A stretch of 40,163 nucleotides of DNA from Cytophagaceae bacterium (GTDB lineage Bacteria; Bacteroidota; Bacteroidia; Cytophagales; Cytophagaceae). A program made the position numbers and the translations under genes. Shown here in pieces: positions 9,536 to 18,462 of the stretch (positions are counted from its first letter, which is position 1; each line of letters starts with the position of its first letter). The DNA lies in NCBI GenBank assembly GCA_025054875.1, contig JANWYS010000012.1, positions 1 through 40,163 of the forward strand, in the 5' to 3' direction. The notes under the pieces are model-generated. The model saw only the letters and a list, made by a program, of their open reading frames with translations. It searched no databases and had not been told where the DNA came from.

Positions 9536-11524
9536 ATGGAATCCCATAGTTACATCCTTTTACGCATTATCATGTGCGCATGTGCTTTGGAAATCGTTCC
9601 ATCAATAGCAGCGGGACAAAGCGATACAATAATAATGAAAGATATATTCATATACGATTCAAAAGCTACAGCTTCTTACACGGGCACTCATGCCACCGTA
9701 TGGAACGCTGATAAAACCACTTACAGAGATGCTAAACTATCCGATGTTTTGCAGCAGCACTCTACTGCTTTTGTAAAAACCTATGGGCCCGGAAGCCTTT
9801 CTACCACCAGTATTCGCGGTGGCTCTGCTGCCCACACCGGGTGGGTGTGGAACGGCATTCCCATACAAAGCCCCATGAACGGAACTATGGATATGGCACT
9901 CATACCTATGGGCTTTTGGGATGAAGTACGCTTGCAAACCGGCGGATGCAGCGCAATTTGGGGCAGCGGGATAGTAAGTTCGGCGATTCATCTTAACAAC
10001 AAATACTCCTATAACAATGGTATAAAATTAACTTCTCAAACACGATACGGTAGTTTTGCTAACCTGTATCAACAGGCCTCAATGCTCTTGAGCTACAGCA
10101 AAACCATATTCTCCATAAAATCATTCTATCAATCGGCTGAAAACAACTTTCTCTATACAAACCCTTACCTCTTCGGAAAACCTCAGCTACGCCTCACCAA
10201 TTCAGCCTTGAAACTGTATGGCACTTATACGGATGTATTCAGAAAACTTAATCCTTACAATGAACTCAACCTCCGTATGTGGCATCAATACAGCTACAGA
10301 CAAATACCTCCACTCATGACGCAAAACTCCTCCAAAGCCAGCCAAACTGACCAATTCATTCGCCTTTCCACTGAATGGAAAAGAAAAAAGAAAAAACATA
10401 CCACCATTTTGCGTAACGCATTATTTTTTGAAAAACTTTTCTACAACGATATTGCTATTTCTCTCCATGCATTGAGTTCCACAAACACATGGATTGCTGA
10501 TGTGGAAAATATATACCACCCCCATCATTCTCACCAACTCATTTACGGAATACAAAACATATATAGCAGAGCAAAAGCCGACAACTATAATAACATTCCT
10601 CAGCAAAACCGCAGTGCAATGTATGCTTCATATAACCACACTACATCGAACAAAAAACTACGTTCCTCTGCAAACCTGCGTTTGGAAACCGTAATAAACA
10701 ATTCGTCCGAAAGAGTAGCCGTGCTTCCCTTAGTGCCTTCCTGGGGAGCTGAGTATCATGTTGCAAAAAAAATGATGCTGGCTGCTTCAGTAAATCGTGT
10801 GTACAGAATGCCTACTTTCAACGACCTGTACTGGATCCCGGGAGGCAATCCGTCTTTGAAACCGGAACAGGGATGGGCACAAGAAATAAGCGCGAGGTTT
10901 AGCTCTGCTCCTTCGTGTCACAGCGACTCATGTAAGGCTATTAAATACTTCATGCTTACATCAACAGCCTTCAACAGAACAATACATGATTGGATAATAT
11001 GGTTGCCGGCTTCTACCATTTGGATGCCACAAAATGTGATGAAAGTATGGTCCAGAGGTGTGGAGTTTAAATCAAATATCAATATCCCTTGGCGCAAAGG
11101 CTCATTCAGTGCTTCTTCCGGATACGATTATATAGTCTCCACTAACGAACAGGTATACGAAGGGTATGAATCTGAACTACACAAACAGCTCATATATGTG
11201 CCATGGAACAAAACCTTCACAGAACTTACGATCCGATATTCACAATTTAGCTTGTCGTATTCCTTCAGTTACACCGGATATCGCTTTACCACCGCCGATA
11301 ATGAACAATATCTGCCTCCCTTTGATCTTCATAATGCCGAAGCAGAGTATTGCGTGGTAGCGGGCAAAAACAAGTTCATCCTTGTGTTTTCTGTAAACAA
11401 TATTTTTGACGAACAATATCAAGTAATTGCTTATCGGGCTATGCCCGGAAGAAATTACTCGATTACCATAGCCTGGCAATATCATAAAAAAAATAATGTT
11501 AAACCCAATCTAAACAATACGTAA
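9536..11524 (+). CDS. btuB: TonB-dependent outer-membrane receptor, BtuB-like (cobalamin uptake)
   Basis: An outer-membrane beta-barrel with N-terminal plug that should import corrinoids using TonB energy. The ATG at 9536 starts a signal peptide (MESHSYILLRIIMCACALEIVPSIAAGQS). An upstream TTG at 9458 is contiguous in frame but lies against the riboswitch B12 box, so I reject it. The plug spans roughly residues 40-150 with LSDVLQQHSTAFVKTYGPG and SIRGGSAAHTGWVWNGIPI. The rest is barrel, with NNIFDEQYQVIAYRAMPGRN and an aromatic last strand (YSITIAWQY) close to the C-terminus. About 662 aa is normal for BtuB-type receptors. Substrate assignment rests on the upstream cobalamin riboswitch and the BtuG-like partner two bases downstream. 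Confidence 0.9.
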   Translation: MESHSYILLRIIMCACALEIVPSIAAGQSDTIIMKDIFIYDSKATASYTGTHATVWNADKTTYRDAKLSDVLQQHSTAFVKTYGPGSLSTTSIRGGSAAHTGWVWNGIPIQSPMNGTMDMALIPMGFWDEVRLQTGGCSAIWGSGIVSSAIHLNNKYSYNNGIKLTSQTRYGSFANLYQQASMLLSYSKTIFSIKSFYQSAENNFLYTNPYLFGKPQLRLTNSALKLYGTYTDVFRKLNPYNELNLRMWHQYSYRQIPPLMTQNSSKASQTDQFIRLSTEWKRKKKKHTTILRNALFFEKLFYNDIAISLHALSSTNTWIADVENIYHPHHSHQLIYGIQNIYSRAKADNYNNIPQQNRSAMYASYNHTTSNKKLRSSANLRLETVINNSSERVAVLPLVPSWGAEYHVAKKMMLAASVNRVYRMPTFNDLYWIPGGNPSLKPEQGWAQEISARFSSAPSCHSDSCKAIKYFMLTSTAFNRTIHDWIIWLPASTIWMPQNVMKVWSRGVEFKSNINIPWRKGSFSASSGYDYIVSTNEQVYEGYESELHKQLIYVPWNKTFTELTIRYSQFSLSYSFSYTGYRFTTADNEQYLPPFDLHNAEAEYCVVAGKNKFILVFSVNNIFDEQYQVIAYRAMPGRNYSITIAWQYHKKNNVKPNLNNT

Positions 11525-11525
11525 T

Positions 11526-12644
11526 ATGACAACCTGTTTCCGTTACATTCCGCTTATACTATGCGCCTCTGCACTCTTCATCTATTCATGTCGAAAACCC
11601 AAAGACAAAGATGAACAACCCCCGAATAACGATGGGGGAGGCACCAATACCAATCGAAAAGTGTACATACTGAACGAAGGTGCTTTTAACAACAGCAACG
11701 CTTCCGTTAGTAGATTCGACATCAACACTAAAACCATGACAAACGATCTTTTCGGTCAAAAAAACGGACGGCCACTAGGCGATGTGTTGCAATCTATGGC
11801 TATCATAAAAGGCAAAGCGTATTTTGTAATGAACAATAGCAACCGAATAGAAGTTGCTAATGAAAGCGACATGTCGTCCGTTGCTGTGATAAACGGTTTA
11901 GCCATGCCTCGATATATCACCTATAGCTCAATAAGCGACAAGGCTTATGTAACAGAGTGGGTGGGTTACGATGCGAGTTTCAATCCTCAGCCTACGGGAA
12001 GGGTGAGCGTGATAGATGTAAACAATAACACCATTGTTAAAACTATCAATGTAGGCTCAGCCCCGGAAAACATGATATTGCACAACAACAAATTGTTTGT
12101 AGCAAATTCGAATGCTAACACAATATCCGTAATTGACATTAACAGCGAAACGGTAATAAACACCATAACCGTTGAAGCCGGCCCGGAGTCGTTTGTAAAA
12201 GACAACTACGACAAAATATGGGTGATATGCAAAGGCCGGATTATTTACGACTTTAACCCTCCCGACTATGTGGATGAAGCTAACAGCATAGCGGGTGCTT
12301 TAGCACGCATAAATCCATCCACATATCAGGTAGAATATACCTACCACTTTACCAATAATGTAGGCTCTCCATCAAGACTACAAATATCGCCCGACAAAAA
12401 TTGGGTGTATTTCACCTACGAAAGTAAAGTATACAAATTCCCGTTGTACCAAACCAATCCTTCTCCTTCCCTATTTATAAACTCCAACTACTACGGACTT
12501 GGCGTAGATATGCATACCGGAAATGTATATGGAGGAACTTATGGTTTTACCTCAAATCAATGGATGGTGCGCCACACTCCGGCAGGAGCTAAAATAGATT
12601 CCTTTCAGGTAGGTATTGGACCAAACGGATTCTTGTTCAAATAG
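11526..12644 (+). CDS. BtuG-like beta-propeller surface lipoprotein (YncE/DUF5074-type)
   Basis: A 372-aa lipoprotein whose ATG lies one base after the btuB-like stop codon, so the two are translationally close. The signal peptide ends in the lipobox IYSC (Cys22). The next residues, RKPKDKDEQ, are charged, as in Bacteroidota lipoproteins exported to the cell surface. The body is a YncE-like propeller with repeated blades, for example RVSVIDVNNNTIVKTINVGSAPEN, then NTISVIDINSETVINTITVEAGPES. In Bacteroides, BtuG is a propeller lipoprotein that captures cobalamin with very high affinity and sits on BtuB. Its position under a cobalamin riboswitch makes the same role likely here, although binding itself is inference. 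A strong terminator follows at 12673-12712. Confidence 0.8.
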   Translation: MTTCFRYIPLILCASALFIYSCRKPKDKDEQPPNNDGGGTNTNRKVYILNEGAFNNSNASVSRFDINTKTMTNDLFGQKNGRPLGDVLQSMAIIKGKAYFVMNNSNRIEVANESDMSSVAVINGLAMPRYITYSSISDKAYVTEWVGYDASFNPQPTGRVSVIDVNNNTIVKTINVGSAPENMILHNNKLFVANSNANTISVIDINSETVINTITVEAGPESFVKDNYDKIWVICKGRIIYDFNPPDYVDEANSIAGALARINPSTYQVEYTYHFTNNVGSPSRLQISPDKNWVYFTYESKVYKFPLYQTNPSPSLFINSNYYGLGVDMHTGNVYGGTYGFTSNQWMVRHTPAGAKIDSFQVGIGPNGFLFK

Positions 12645-12651
12645 CAACACA

Positions 12652-13332
12652 CTATTTGTTCTTGTCCGGATGAAAAGGCGATTGAGCTTGATGTAGCTTG
12701 ATCGCCTTTTTTGATAATACATATCCAATGATCAATGATGCCAATGCACCTAAAATCAGTATAGGATATTTGTTCATGAACAAACAAAAGTCATACAAAC
12801 CATGTAGCGCAGTAGCCGACAATAGAGCATACAACAAATATGTCGTTCTCTTATGATTATCAAACTTGGCCAGGCCGGTGAAATATCCCATCAATATGGC
12901 AAACATGGCATGTGCCGGTACAGCTGTAAACATGCGCAATATAGCCACTGACATACCTCCCTGTACAACATACATAATATTTTCAATCGTGGCAAAACCC
13001 ATGGAAACCATCACTGAATAGGTAATGCCATCGAAAGGTTCATTGAAACTGTCTTTGGGGTATGCATACAAATACATAAAAATAAACTTACTCAACTCTT
13101 CAATAAAAGCCACAGCAATAAAGGCATTGAGGAATGTATACAACGTATCGTTGTCTTTGGGAATAAACTTTTCTAAACCAATGCTGGTTAAGCCTGCTAT
13201 TAAAGCACTCAACACACCGAGGAAAAAGCATATCACTAGTAATTTTTTGGGTTCTTTTTCGAATTTGTCTTTCCAAAAAACAAATACACAAATGGCCAGG
13301 CCCGGAGCTAAGGATAAGGCTAATTCTATCAT
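12652..13332 (-). CDS. PrsW-family intramembrane metalloprotease-like protein
   Basis: A 226-aa polytopic membrane protein of the PrsW/CAAX-protease-like superfamily, with about seven to eight hydrophobic segments. PrsW of Bacillus cleaves an anti-sigma factor. Putative metal-site residues are all present: E78-E79 in FIEELSKF, E117-N118 in GFATIEN, H141 in VPAHAMFA and H177 in ATALHGLYD. ATG start at 13332. It converges with the BtuG-like gene, 7 bp between stops, and its 3' end carries that operon's terminator on the other strand. The C-terminal tail (LHQAQSPFHPDKNK) is hydrophilic and cytoplasmic or periplasmic. No anti-sigma partner is seen nearby, so the substrate is unknown. Confidence 0.88.
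   Translation of the reverse strand: MIELALSLAPGLAICVFVFWKDKFEKEPKKLLVICFFLGVLSALIAGLTSIGLEKFIPKDNDTLYTFLNAFIAVAFIEELSKFIFMYLYAYPKDSFNEPFDGITYSVMVSMGFATIENIMYVVQGGMSVAILRMFTAVPAHAMFAILMGYFTGLAKFDNHKRTTYLLYALLSATALHGLYDFCLFMNKYPILILGALASLIIGYVLSKKAIKLHQAQSPFHPDKNK
12673..12712 (+). terminator. Intrinsic terminator of the btuB-btuG operon, inside prsW coding sequence
   Basis: Arm AAAAGGCGAT (12673-12682) pairs perfectly with ATCGCCTTTT (12701-12710). An inner AGCT/AGCT stem (12685-12688 with 12695-12698) extends the hairpin, and a run of six T follows at 12707-12712. It lies about 30 bases past the BtuG-like stop codon and overlaps the last codons of the convergent PrsW-like gene. Confidence 0.85.
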
Positions 13333-13470
13333 AAGGTTAAGGTTTAATCAAACTTGCATCTAAGCTAAAATAAAAATCCGACAATTCCAGCCTTTGATGA
13401 AAGAAATTGAAAGTCAATTCTAAATACAAGTTTTTTATTCATCTCGTAAACCTTTTTATTCTTTTTATCA

Positions 13471-13676
13471 GGGCGCCCCGCCGTGCCCGTGCAGATACGG
13501 AGTTGGTAAGGTTCATAAATACTTGTGCATAAGCGTGGTTATACTGCACATCAGCAGGGGCACGGCGGCCGCGCTATCCGCTGCAAGTCCTCGCACCCTG
13601 CCGCACAAAGCCCACGCCGTGCTGCGGGCTTTCCGCTGCTATCGCTGGCGCACGCGCGTGTGTGCCCCTCTGCGCA
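13471..13676. repeat. GC-rich foldable intergenic element D
   Basis: This sits in the 456-bp gene-free stretch between the PrsW-like gene and the T9SS protein; the remaining AT-rich part (13333-13470) shows nothing clear. GCCGTGCCC (13480-13488) pairs with GGGCACGGC (13558-13566), and further GC-rich arms lie in 13567-13676. The phrase GGGCTTTCCGCTGCTATCGCT resembles GGGCTGTCCGCCACTCCGCT in elements A-C, so the element may be a distant relative. Open frames across it on the plus strand have no protein-like features. Confidence 0.6.
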
Positions 13677-13788
13677 TTATCCACTTACAAAAGTGCACAA
13701 CAATATACCTGTACCCATCTCATACAGGCCTGCCTGTTACAGCAATATGTACACAGAGAGTACAAACTTTACCACAACATACCAACAC

Positions 13789-15738
13789 CTACTGCTTCAC
13801 CACTTTTATGATTTCGGTTTTGTCCTGAGCCCATACTTTGAGCACATATACCGACGGAGCAAGGCCGGAAAGCTCTATGCTGAACACTTCTGCATTCGGC
13901 GTAAAGTGCATTACCAACTTACCGGCAACATCCAGTACCTCTGCGTGTTCTATGGGAAGAAGGCCACTCAGTGTAATGCGATCTTCCGCAGGGTTGGGGT
14001 GGCATGAAAAATAACTTGATGTGTTAAATGATGCGCCTTTCTTTTCTATCGTTATGCAGGCAGATGATACCGTACAAGTTCCTGAGGTAATCTCCACTTT
14101 GTATGTACCGCCGGATGCAGGAACCGTAAAACTTCGGTTGGTTTCTCCCGGCAGCAATGTATTAGGGCATTCATACCACTGGTAGCTTGCGCCGGTTTCT
14201 ACGGCTGTAATGGTACCGGTAATGGTTGATACAGAAATATTGTTGTTGGGTGGGGCAGGCTGCGGATTGATGGTTACGCTTGCCGATGGAGTAGAGATAC
14301 AACTGCCCAAAGTAGCCGTAAGTGTGTAGCTGCCCGGAGGTGCTGTTACTGTGCCCGTGGTGCTGATGGATGTACCTGCCGATGGCGATAAAGTGTAGGT
14401 GTATGAGGTATTATGGTTGGTAATATCAAAACTACCCGTAGCAGTTGTACACGTAGGATGTGTGATGCTGCCAATAGCCGGCGTGGGCAGAGTGGTTGGC
14501 TGCGGATTGATGGTTACGCTTGCCGATGGAGTAGAGATACAACTGCCTAAGGTAGCCGTTACCATGTAGGTGCCTGCCGGTGCTGTAACCCTGCCTGTGC
14601 TGCTTACACTCGTGCCTGCCGAAGGGTAAACTGTGTAGGTATAGGATGCATTGAAATTGCTAATATCAAAACTACCCGTAGATATCGCACAAGTGGGATG
14701 GGTAACGCTACTTGTTGTAGGGCTGTCAATACTTTTTGCAATTCTGGCTATGCGATTGCGGCCGATTCCGTTATAATTAGTAAAGGTTCCTCCAATCAGC
14801 ACTTTCCCGTCGCTTTGAAGAGCTATGGCGTAAATTGTGTTATTCGCCCCCGTGCCGGGATTAAAGGTGGGGTCTAAGCTGCCATTCGCATTCAGCCGGG
14901 CTATACGATTTCTACCTGTATCGTTGTAGGAGGTAAAATTTCCCCCGATCAGCACTTTCCCGTCGCTTTGAAGAGCTATGGCGTAAATTCCGCTATTCGC
15001 CCCTGTGCCGGGATTAAACGTAGCATCCAAGCTGCCATCCGCATTCAGCCGGGCTATAAAATTTCTACCTGTGCCGTTGTAGGAGGTAAACCATCCCCCG
15101 ATCAGCACTTTACCATCACTTTGAAGGGATATTGAACGAACTTCGCCATTCGCCCCCGTGCCGGGGGTAAAGGTGGGGTCTAAGCTGCCATTCGCATTCA
15201 GACGGGCTATATAGTTTCTCGCTGTTCCGTTGTAGGAGGTAAAATGTCCCCCGATCAGGATTTTTCCGTCGCTTTGTAGGGATATTGAATGAACTTCGCC
15301 ATTCGCCCCCGTGCCGGGGGTAAAGGTGGGGTCTAAGCTGCCATCCGCATTCAGCCGGGCTATACGATTTCTACCAGTGCCATTGTAGGAGGTAAAATTT
15401 CCTCCGATCAGGATTTTTCCGTCGCTTTGTAGAGATATAGCAGAAATATAGTTATTCGCCCCCGTGCCGGGGGTAAAGGTAGGGTCTAAGCTGCCATCCG
15501 CATTCAGCCGGGCTATGCGATTTCTCGCTGTGCCGTTGTAGGAGGTAAAATCTCCCCCAATCAGCACTTTACCATCACTTTGAAGGGCTAAGGCGTAAAT
15601 TACGCCATTCGCCCCATCGCCATATCCATTGCCTATATCTGAAGGGTTGAAGGTTAAGTCGGGAACGCCATCGCATTGGGCTATCAGCATGCTTATATTG
15701 AACACAACTAAATACAGGAGTACGAGTAAGTTTTTCAT
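13789..15738 (-). CDS. Secreted Delta-60 repeat protein with T9SS type A sorting domain
   Basis: An exported protein of 649 aa. The ATG at 15738 starts a signal peptide (MKNLLVLLYLVVFNISMLIAQ); a TTG 20 codons upstream is rejected. Residues about 42-332 hold five full and one partial 51-aa Delta-60 repeats (ALQSDGKVLIGG-FTSYNGT-RN-IARLNADGSLDPTF-PGTGAN), expected to form beta-propeller-like blades. Two repeats of about 75 aa follow (THPTC...TGSFDI...GSCISTPSASVTINPQP), then an Ig-like segment (YQWYECPNTLLPGETNRSF). Residues 575-649 are a type A sorting domain (CHPNPAEDRITLSGL...VYVLKVW...IIKVVKQ), which directs export by the type IX system and attachment to the surface. Ligand or role is unknown; adhesion is only a guess. 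Confidence 0.92.
   Translation of the reverse strand: MKNLLVLLYLVVFNISMLIAQCDGVPDLTFNPSDIGNGYGDGANGVIYALALQSDGKVLIGGDFTSYNGTARNRIARLNADGSLDPTFTPGTGANNYISAISLQSDGKILIGGNFTSYNGTGRNRIARLNADGSLDPTFTPGTGANGEVHSISLQSDGKILIGGHFTSYNGTARNYIARLNANGSLDPTFTPGTGANGEVRSISLQSDGKVLIGGWFTSYNGTGRNFIARLNADGSLDATFNPGTGANSGIYAIALQSDGKVLIGGNFTSYNDTGRNRIARLNANGSLDPTFNPGTGANNTIYAIALQSDGKVLIGGTFTNYNGIGRNRIARIAKSIDSPTTSSVTHPTCAISTGSFDISNFNASYTYTVYPSAGTSVSSTGRVTAPAGTYMVTATLGSCISTPSASVTINPQPTTLPTPAIGSITHPTCTTATGSFDITNHNTSYTYTLSPSAGTSISTTGTVTAPPGSYTLTATLGSCISTPSASVTINPQPAPPNNNISVSTITGTITAVETGASYQWYECPNTLLPGETNRSFTVPASGGTYKVEITSGTCTVSSACITIEKKGASFNTSSYFSCHPNPAEDRITLSGLLPIEHAEVLDVAGKLVMHFTPNAEVFSIELSGLAPSVYVLKVWAQDKTEIIKVVKQ
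14743..15615. repeat. 153-bp tandem repeat encoding Delta-60 units
   Basis: Five full and one partial copies of a 153-bp unit, each coding for 51 residues, with high DNA identity between units (for example repeated GCCCCCGTGCCGGGGGTAAA). Such near-identical coding repeats can gain or lose units by recombination and are prone to assembly collapse. Confidence 0.9.
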
Positions 15739-15795
15739 TTTTGAGTAGTTTATTGGTTTTAAGTTTATAGTTTTTTCTCTATCTGAGAGTATGCA

Positions 15796-15803
15796 CAAAG
15801 CTA
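15796..15803 (-). promoter_or_regulatory. Candidate -7 promoter box of the T9SS-protein gene
   Basis: The minus strand reads TAGCTTTG, a full match to the Bacteroidota -7 consensus TAnnTTTG, about 58 bases before the ATG at 15738. No convincing -33 TTG is seen. The rest of 15804-16200, upstream of the ROK gene, shows no gene, repeat or clear promoter. Confidence 0.5.
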
Positions 15804-16200
15804 AGCATTGTTTACTTCATGTAAAAGTTTCTGAATACATGATTTAACATTGCATCAAATTGCCCGATTAAAATCTCTTCCCATCCTATGGCGGCAACCT
15901 TGCACATGAACCCAATTAAAAGTAAAAATGAATTTTAAGTTGCGCGGTTATATAAGGGGCTTTCTGTGAAAATCATGGTAAGCTTTGTTTTTTATTGCTG
16001 TGCATTTTAAAAAAAGAATTGATATTTAAATGTATAACGCGTCATGTTCTCTCTGCAAAAATCTGTATGGCTTTTCTGAATAAAATTTTTTCCATCATGT
16101 AACACTTCGTATGTTTCTGCAAACACATTAAAAAGTTTTCTTTATAACAATTTTGAGCTAACTTTAAGATCAATATTTCTGACAAAAAGATCATGATAAG

Positions 16201-17103
16201 ATGCGTCCTAAAAAAACCATTTTTAAATTTGGAATAGACCTGGGTGGAACAAAAATTGAAGCTGTAATTTTAGATAAAGATCATCACGAAATATTCCGCA
16301 AACGCATATTTACCGAGCAAGAGAAAGGCTACAGCCACATCATAAACAACATCAGTGGCTTGTATGAAGAAATGAAAGATTTCATAAGCAACCAACACCA
16401 CACTGTAGGCATAGGTACTCCGGGAGCCATATCTAAAAAAACGGGCAAAATAAAAAACTCAAATATCGTATGCATGAACGATATGCCTTTCGTAGAAGAC
16501 CTCGAAAGAAAAATAGGAAGAAAAATACTTCGTCAAAATGACTCTAACTGTTTTGCCATGGCTGAAGCCACTATGGGAGCAGGGAAAGGCAAGAAAATGG
16601 TATTTGGTGTTATCATGGGCACCGGAGTAGGTGGAGGTATTGTATACGACGGAAAGCTTATAACCGGCATGCAGTCTATTGCCGGCGAGTGGGGACATTC
16701 CATCATCAACTCAACTGGCATAAAATGCTATTGCGGAAAAATAGGATGTGTTGAAACCTATATATCCGGTAGCGGGGTAGAAAGAAAATACTTCGAATCT
16801 TATGGTGAAAAATTAGACATGAAGGAAATCGTGAAGCGCAGCCGCCTGAATGATGAAAAATGTAAAGTAGTAATGTCTGAATTTTATTCTTATTTCGGAA
16901 AAGCTATTTCCAACCTCATCACTATACTTGATCCGGACATTATTGTATTAGGAGGCGGCCTCTCCAACATTGAAGAACTCTACGTTATCGGCATCAATCG
17001 TGTACGTGACTATATATTCAACGATGAGTTGCGCACGCCTATAGTCCGAAACAAGTTGGGCGATTCGGCCGGAGTACTTGGAGCGGCATTACTTGGGGTA
17101 TGA
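16201..17103 (+). CDS. ROK-family sugar kinase (fructokinase/glucokinase/NagK-like)
   Basis: A cytoplasmic ATP-dependent hexose kinase, 300 aa, standard for the ROK family. The phosphate-binding motif DLGGTK is at residues 13-18. The catalytic Asp lies in LRQNDSNCFAMAEA near residue 113. A second ATP-binding motif is GVIMGTGVGGGIV. The ROK zinc site is complete: GHSIIN, then CYCGKIGCVETY. The LDPDIIVLGGGLSN segment near the C-terminus is typical. Sequence alone does not settle the substrate among glucose, fructose, mannose or N-acetylglucosamine. It converges with the helicase gene, one base between the two stop codons. It is not part of the glycosidase operon about 3 kb downstream, although it could phosphorylate sugars released there. 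Confidence 0.92.
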   Translation: MRPKKTIFKFGIDLGGTKIEAVILDKDHHEIFRKRIFTEQEKGYSHIINNISGLYEEMKDFISNQHHTVGIGTPGAISKKTGKIKNSNIVCMNDMPFVEDLERKIGRKILRQNDSNCFAMAEATMGAGKGKKMVFGVIMGTGVGGGIVYDGKLITGMQSIAGEWGHSIINSTGIKCYCGKIGCVETYISGSGVERKYFESYGEKLDMKEIVKRSRLNDEKCKVVMSEFYSYFGKAISNLITILDPDIIVLGGGLSNIEELYVIGINRVRDYIFNDELRTPIVRNKLGDSAGVLGAALLGV

Positions 17104-17104
17104 G

Positions 17105-18373
17105 TTATCTTCGCTTCTTGAATGCCCTGCTTTTCCCTCTTTTTTTCTCATGAAAAGCACCTTGAAAATCGGGATTTTCTTTTTTTCGGATGTTGTCAAT
17201 TTCTCTGTTTATAGCTTGTTGCTCTTCAAATTCTGTCTGAGCAATCTCCACTTCATCGGGAATGGGCTCAACAGGCAAGGCCATGCGAATTAGTTTTTCT
17301 ATTTTTTTTACATGCAATATTTCAGCTTCGTTTGCAAACATTATAGCCTTGCCTGATTGATTAGCCCTGCCCGTGCGACCTATACGATGCACATACTCTT
17401 CATACAAAAGAGGTACATCGAAATTGATTACATGACTTACCATGCTTATGTCTATGCCTCTGGCCGCCACATCCGTAGCTACCAATACCCGGATTTTCCC
17501 TTGCCTGAATGCTTCAATAGCGTTTATCCGGGAATTTTGACTTTTGTTAGCATGTATTACGCGTACTTCATCTTCTACCTTTCGTTTAATAAACTTATAT
17601 ATGTTATCTGCATGTTTTTTAGTGCGAACAAACACTATCACACGAGTAAATTCATCCTCTTTGTTTAACAAGTATTGCAGGAGATTTATTTTGGTTTTCA
17701 GATTGGGTACATGATACAACACCTGGTCAACTGTTTTAGCCGTAGTGGCTTGTGGAGTAACTTCTATACGCATGGGAAATTCAAGAAACTCTTCGCTTAG
17801 CGTTATTACCTTGGGAGGCATAGTTGCAGAGAACAAAAGATTCTGCCGCTTTCGGGGAAGCACCTCCAACAATTTCCTTATCTGCGGCATAAAACCCATA
17901 TCCATCATTCTGTCGGCTTCATCCAGTACAAATGTGTTGATAGTTTTTAGTATCAATTCTCCGGACAGATATAGCTCTATGATACGTCCGGGTGTGCCCA
18001 ACACAATATCTATACCTTTTTGCACGGCCTCTATTTGTAGCTTAGTACCGCTACCTCCATACAGCACTGCGAATCTCAAATCAGTGTATTTGGATAAGCG
18101 CCTCAACTCCTCTCCAATCTGCAATGCTAACTCACGAGTAGGAACCAATATAATAGCTCTGGGATGCTGGCCTTGCGCAAATTTTAGCTTATATATTAAA
18201 GGTAACAAATAAGCTGCTGTTTTGCCCGTACCGGTTTGTGCTATACCCAGTATGTCGTGGCCGGCCAATATTTGTGGTATTGCCTTTGCCTGTATTTCAG
18301 TAGGCTCTTTGTATCCTGATTCTGCTACGGCATTTAGCAGTTGTTTATTCAATTTCAATTCTTCAAAAGTCAT
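17105..18373 (-). CDS. DEAD-box ATP-dependent RNA helicase (RhlE/DeaD type)
   Basis: An RNA-unwinding ATPase of 422 aa, likely acting in ribosome assembly, RNA turnover or cold adaptation. All core motifs are present: Q motif (F-to-GYKEPTEIQ, residues 3-28), motif I AQTGTGKT (45-52), Ia PTRELA (78-83), TPGR (127-130), II DEAD (151-154), III SAT (182-184), V VATDVAARGID, VI HRIGRTGR near residue 325. The C-terminal tail is short and very basic (KKRGKSRAFKKRR), as in RhlE-like proteins, and there is no long RNA-binding domain as in DbpA/CsdA. ATG start at 18373. It converges with the ROK kinase gene and diverges from the TPR lipoprotein gene with 89 bp between starts. Confidence 0.95.
   Translation of the reverse strand: MTFEELKLNKQLLNAVAESGYKEPTEIQAKAIPQILAGHDILGIAQTGTGKTAAYLLPLIYKLKFAQGQHPRAIILVPTRELALQIGEELRRLSKYTDLRFAVLYGGSGTKLQIEAVQKGIDIVLGTPGRIIELYLSGELILKTINTFVLDEADRMMDMGFMPQIRKLLEVLPRKRQNLLFSATMPPKVITLSEEFLEFPMRIEVTPQATTAKTVDQVLYHVPNLKTKINLLQYLLNKEDEFTRVIVFVRTKKHADNIYKFIKRKVEDEVRVIHANKSQNSRINAIEAFRQGKIRVLVATDVAARGIDISMVSHVINFDVPLLYEEYVHRIGRTGRANQSGKAIMFANEAEILHVKKIEKLIRMALPVEPIPDEVEIAQTEFEEQQAINREIDNIRKKENPDFQGAFHEKKRGKSRAFKKRR
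17164..17186 (+). terminator. Probable intrinsic terminator of the ROK kinase gene, inside helicase coding sequence
   Basis: GAAAAT (17164-17169) pairs with ATTTTC (17174-17179) around CGGG, followed by seven T (17180-17186). It begins 61 bases past the ROK stop codon and lies within the 3' end of the convergent DEAD-box helicase gene. Confidence 0.6.
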
Positions 18374-18462
18374 AGCTTTAAATTAAAAAGTTTTTACGGT
18401 AAAAAAACAAACTCTTGTCGTCTGCTGTTGATTTTGCAAGTCTTATCACACATCTTTGGAAA

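Noticed and set aside
13523-14007. Plus-strand frames across element D and the end of the T9SS gene
   Set aside because: They overlap a GC-rich foldable element and the antisense of a well-supported coding region, with no family features.
14743-15615. Possible CRISPR-like or direct-repeat array
   Set aside because: Repeats are contiguous 153-bp coding units without unique spacers and encode Delta-60 protein repeats.
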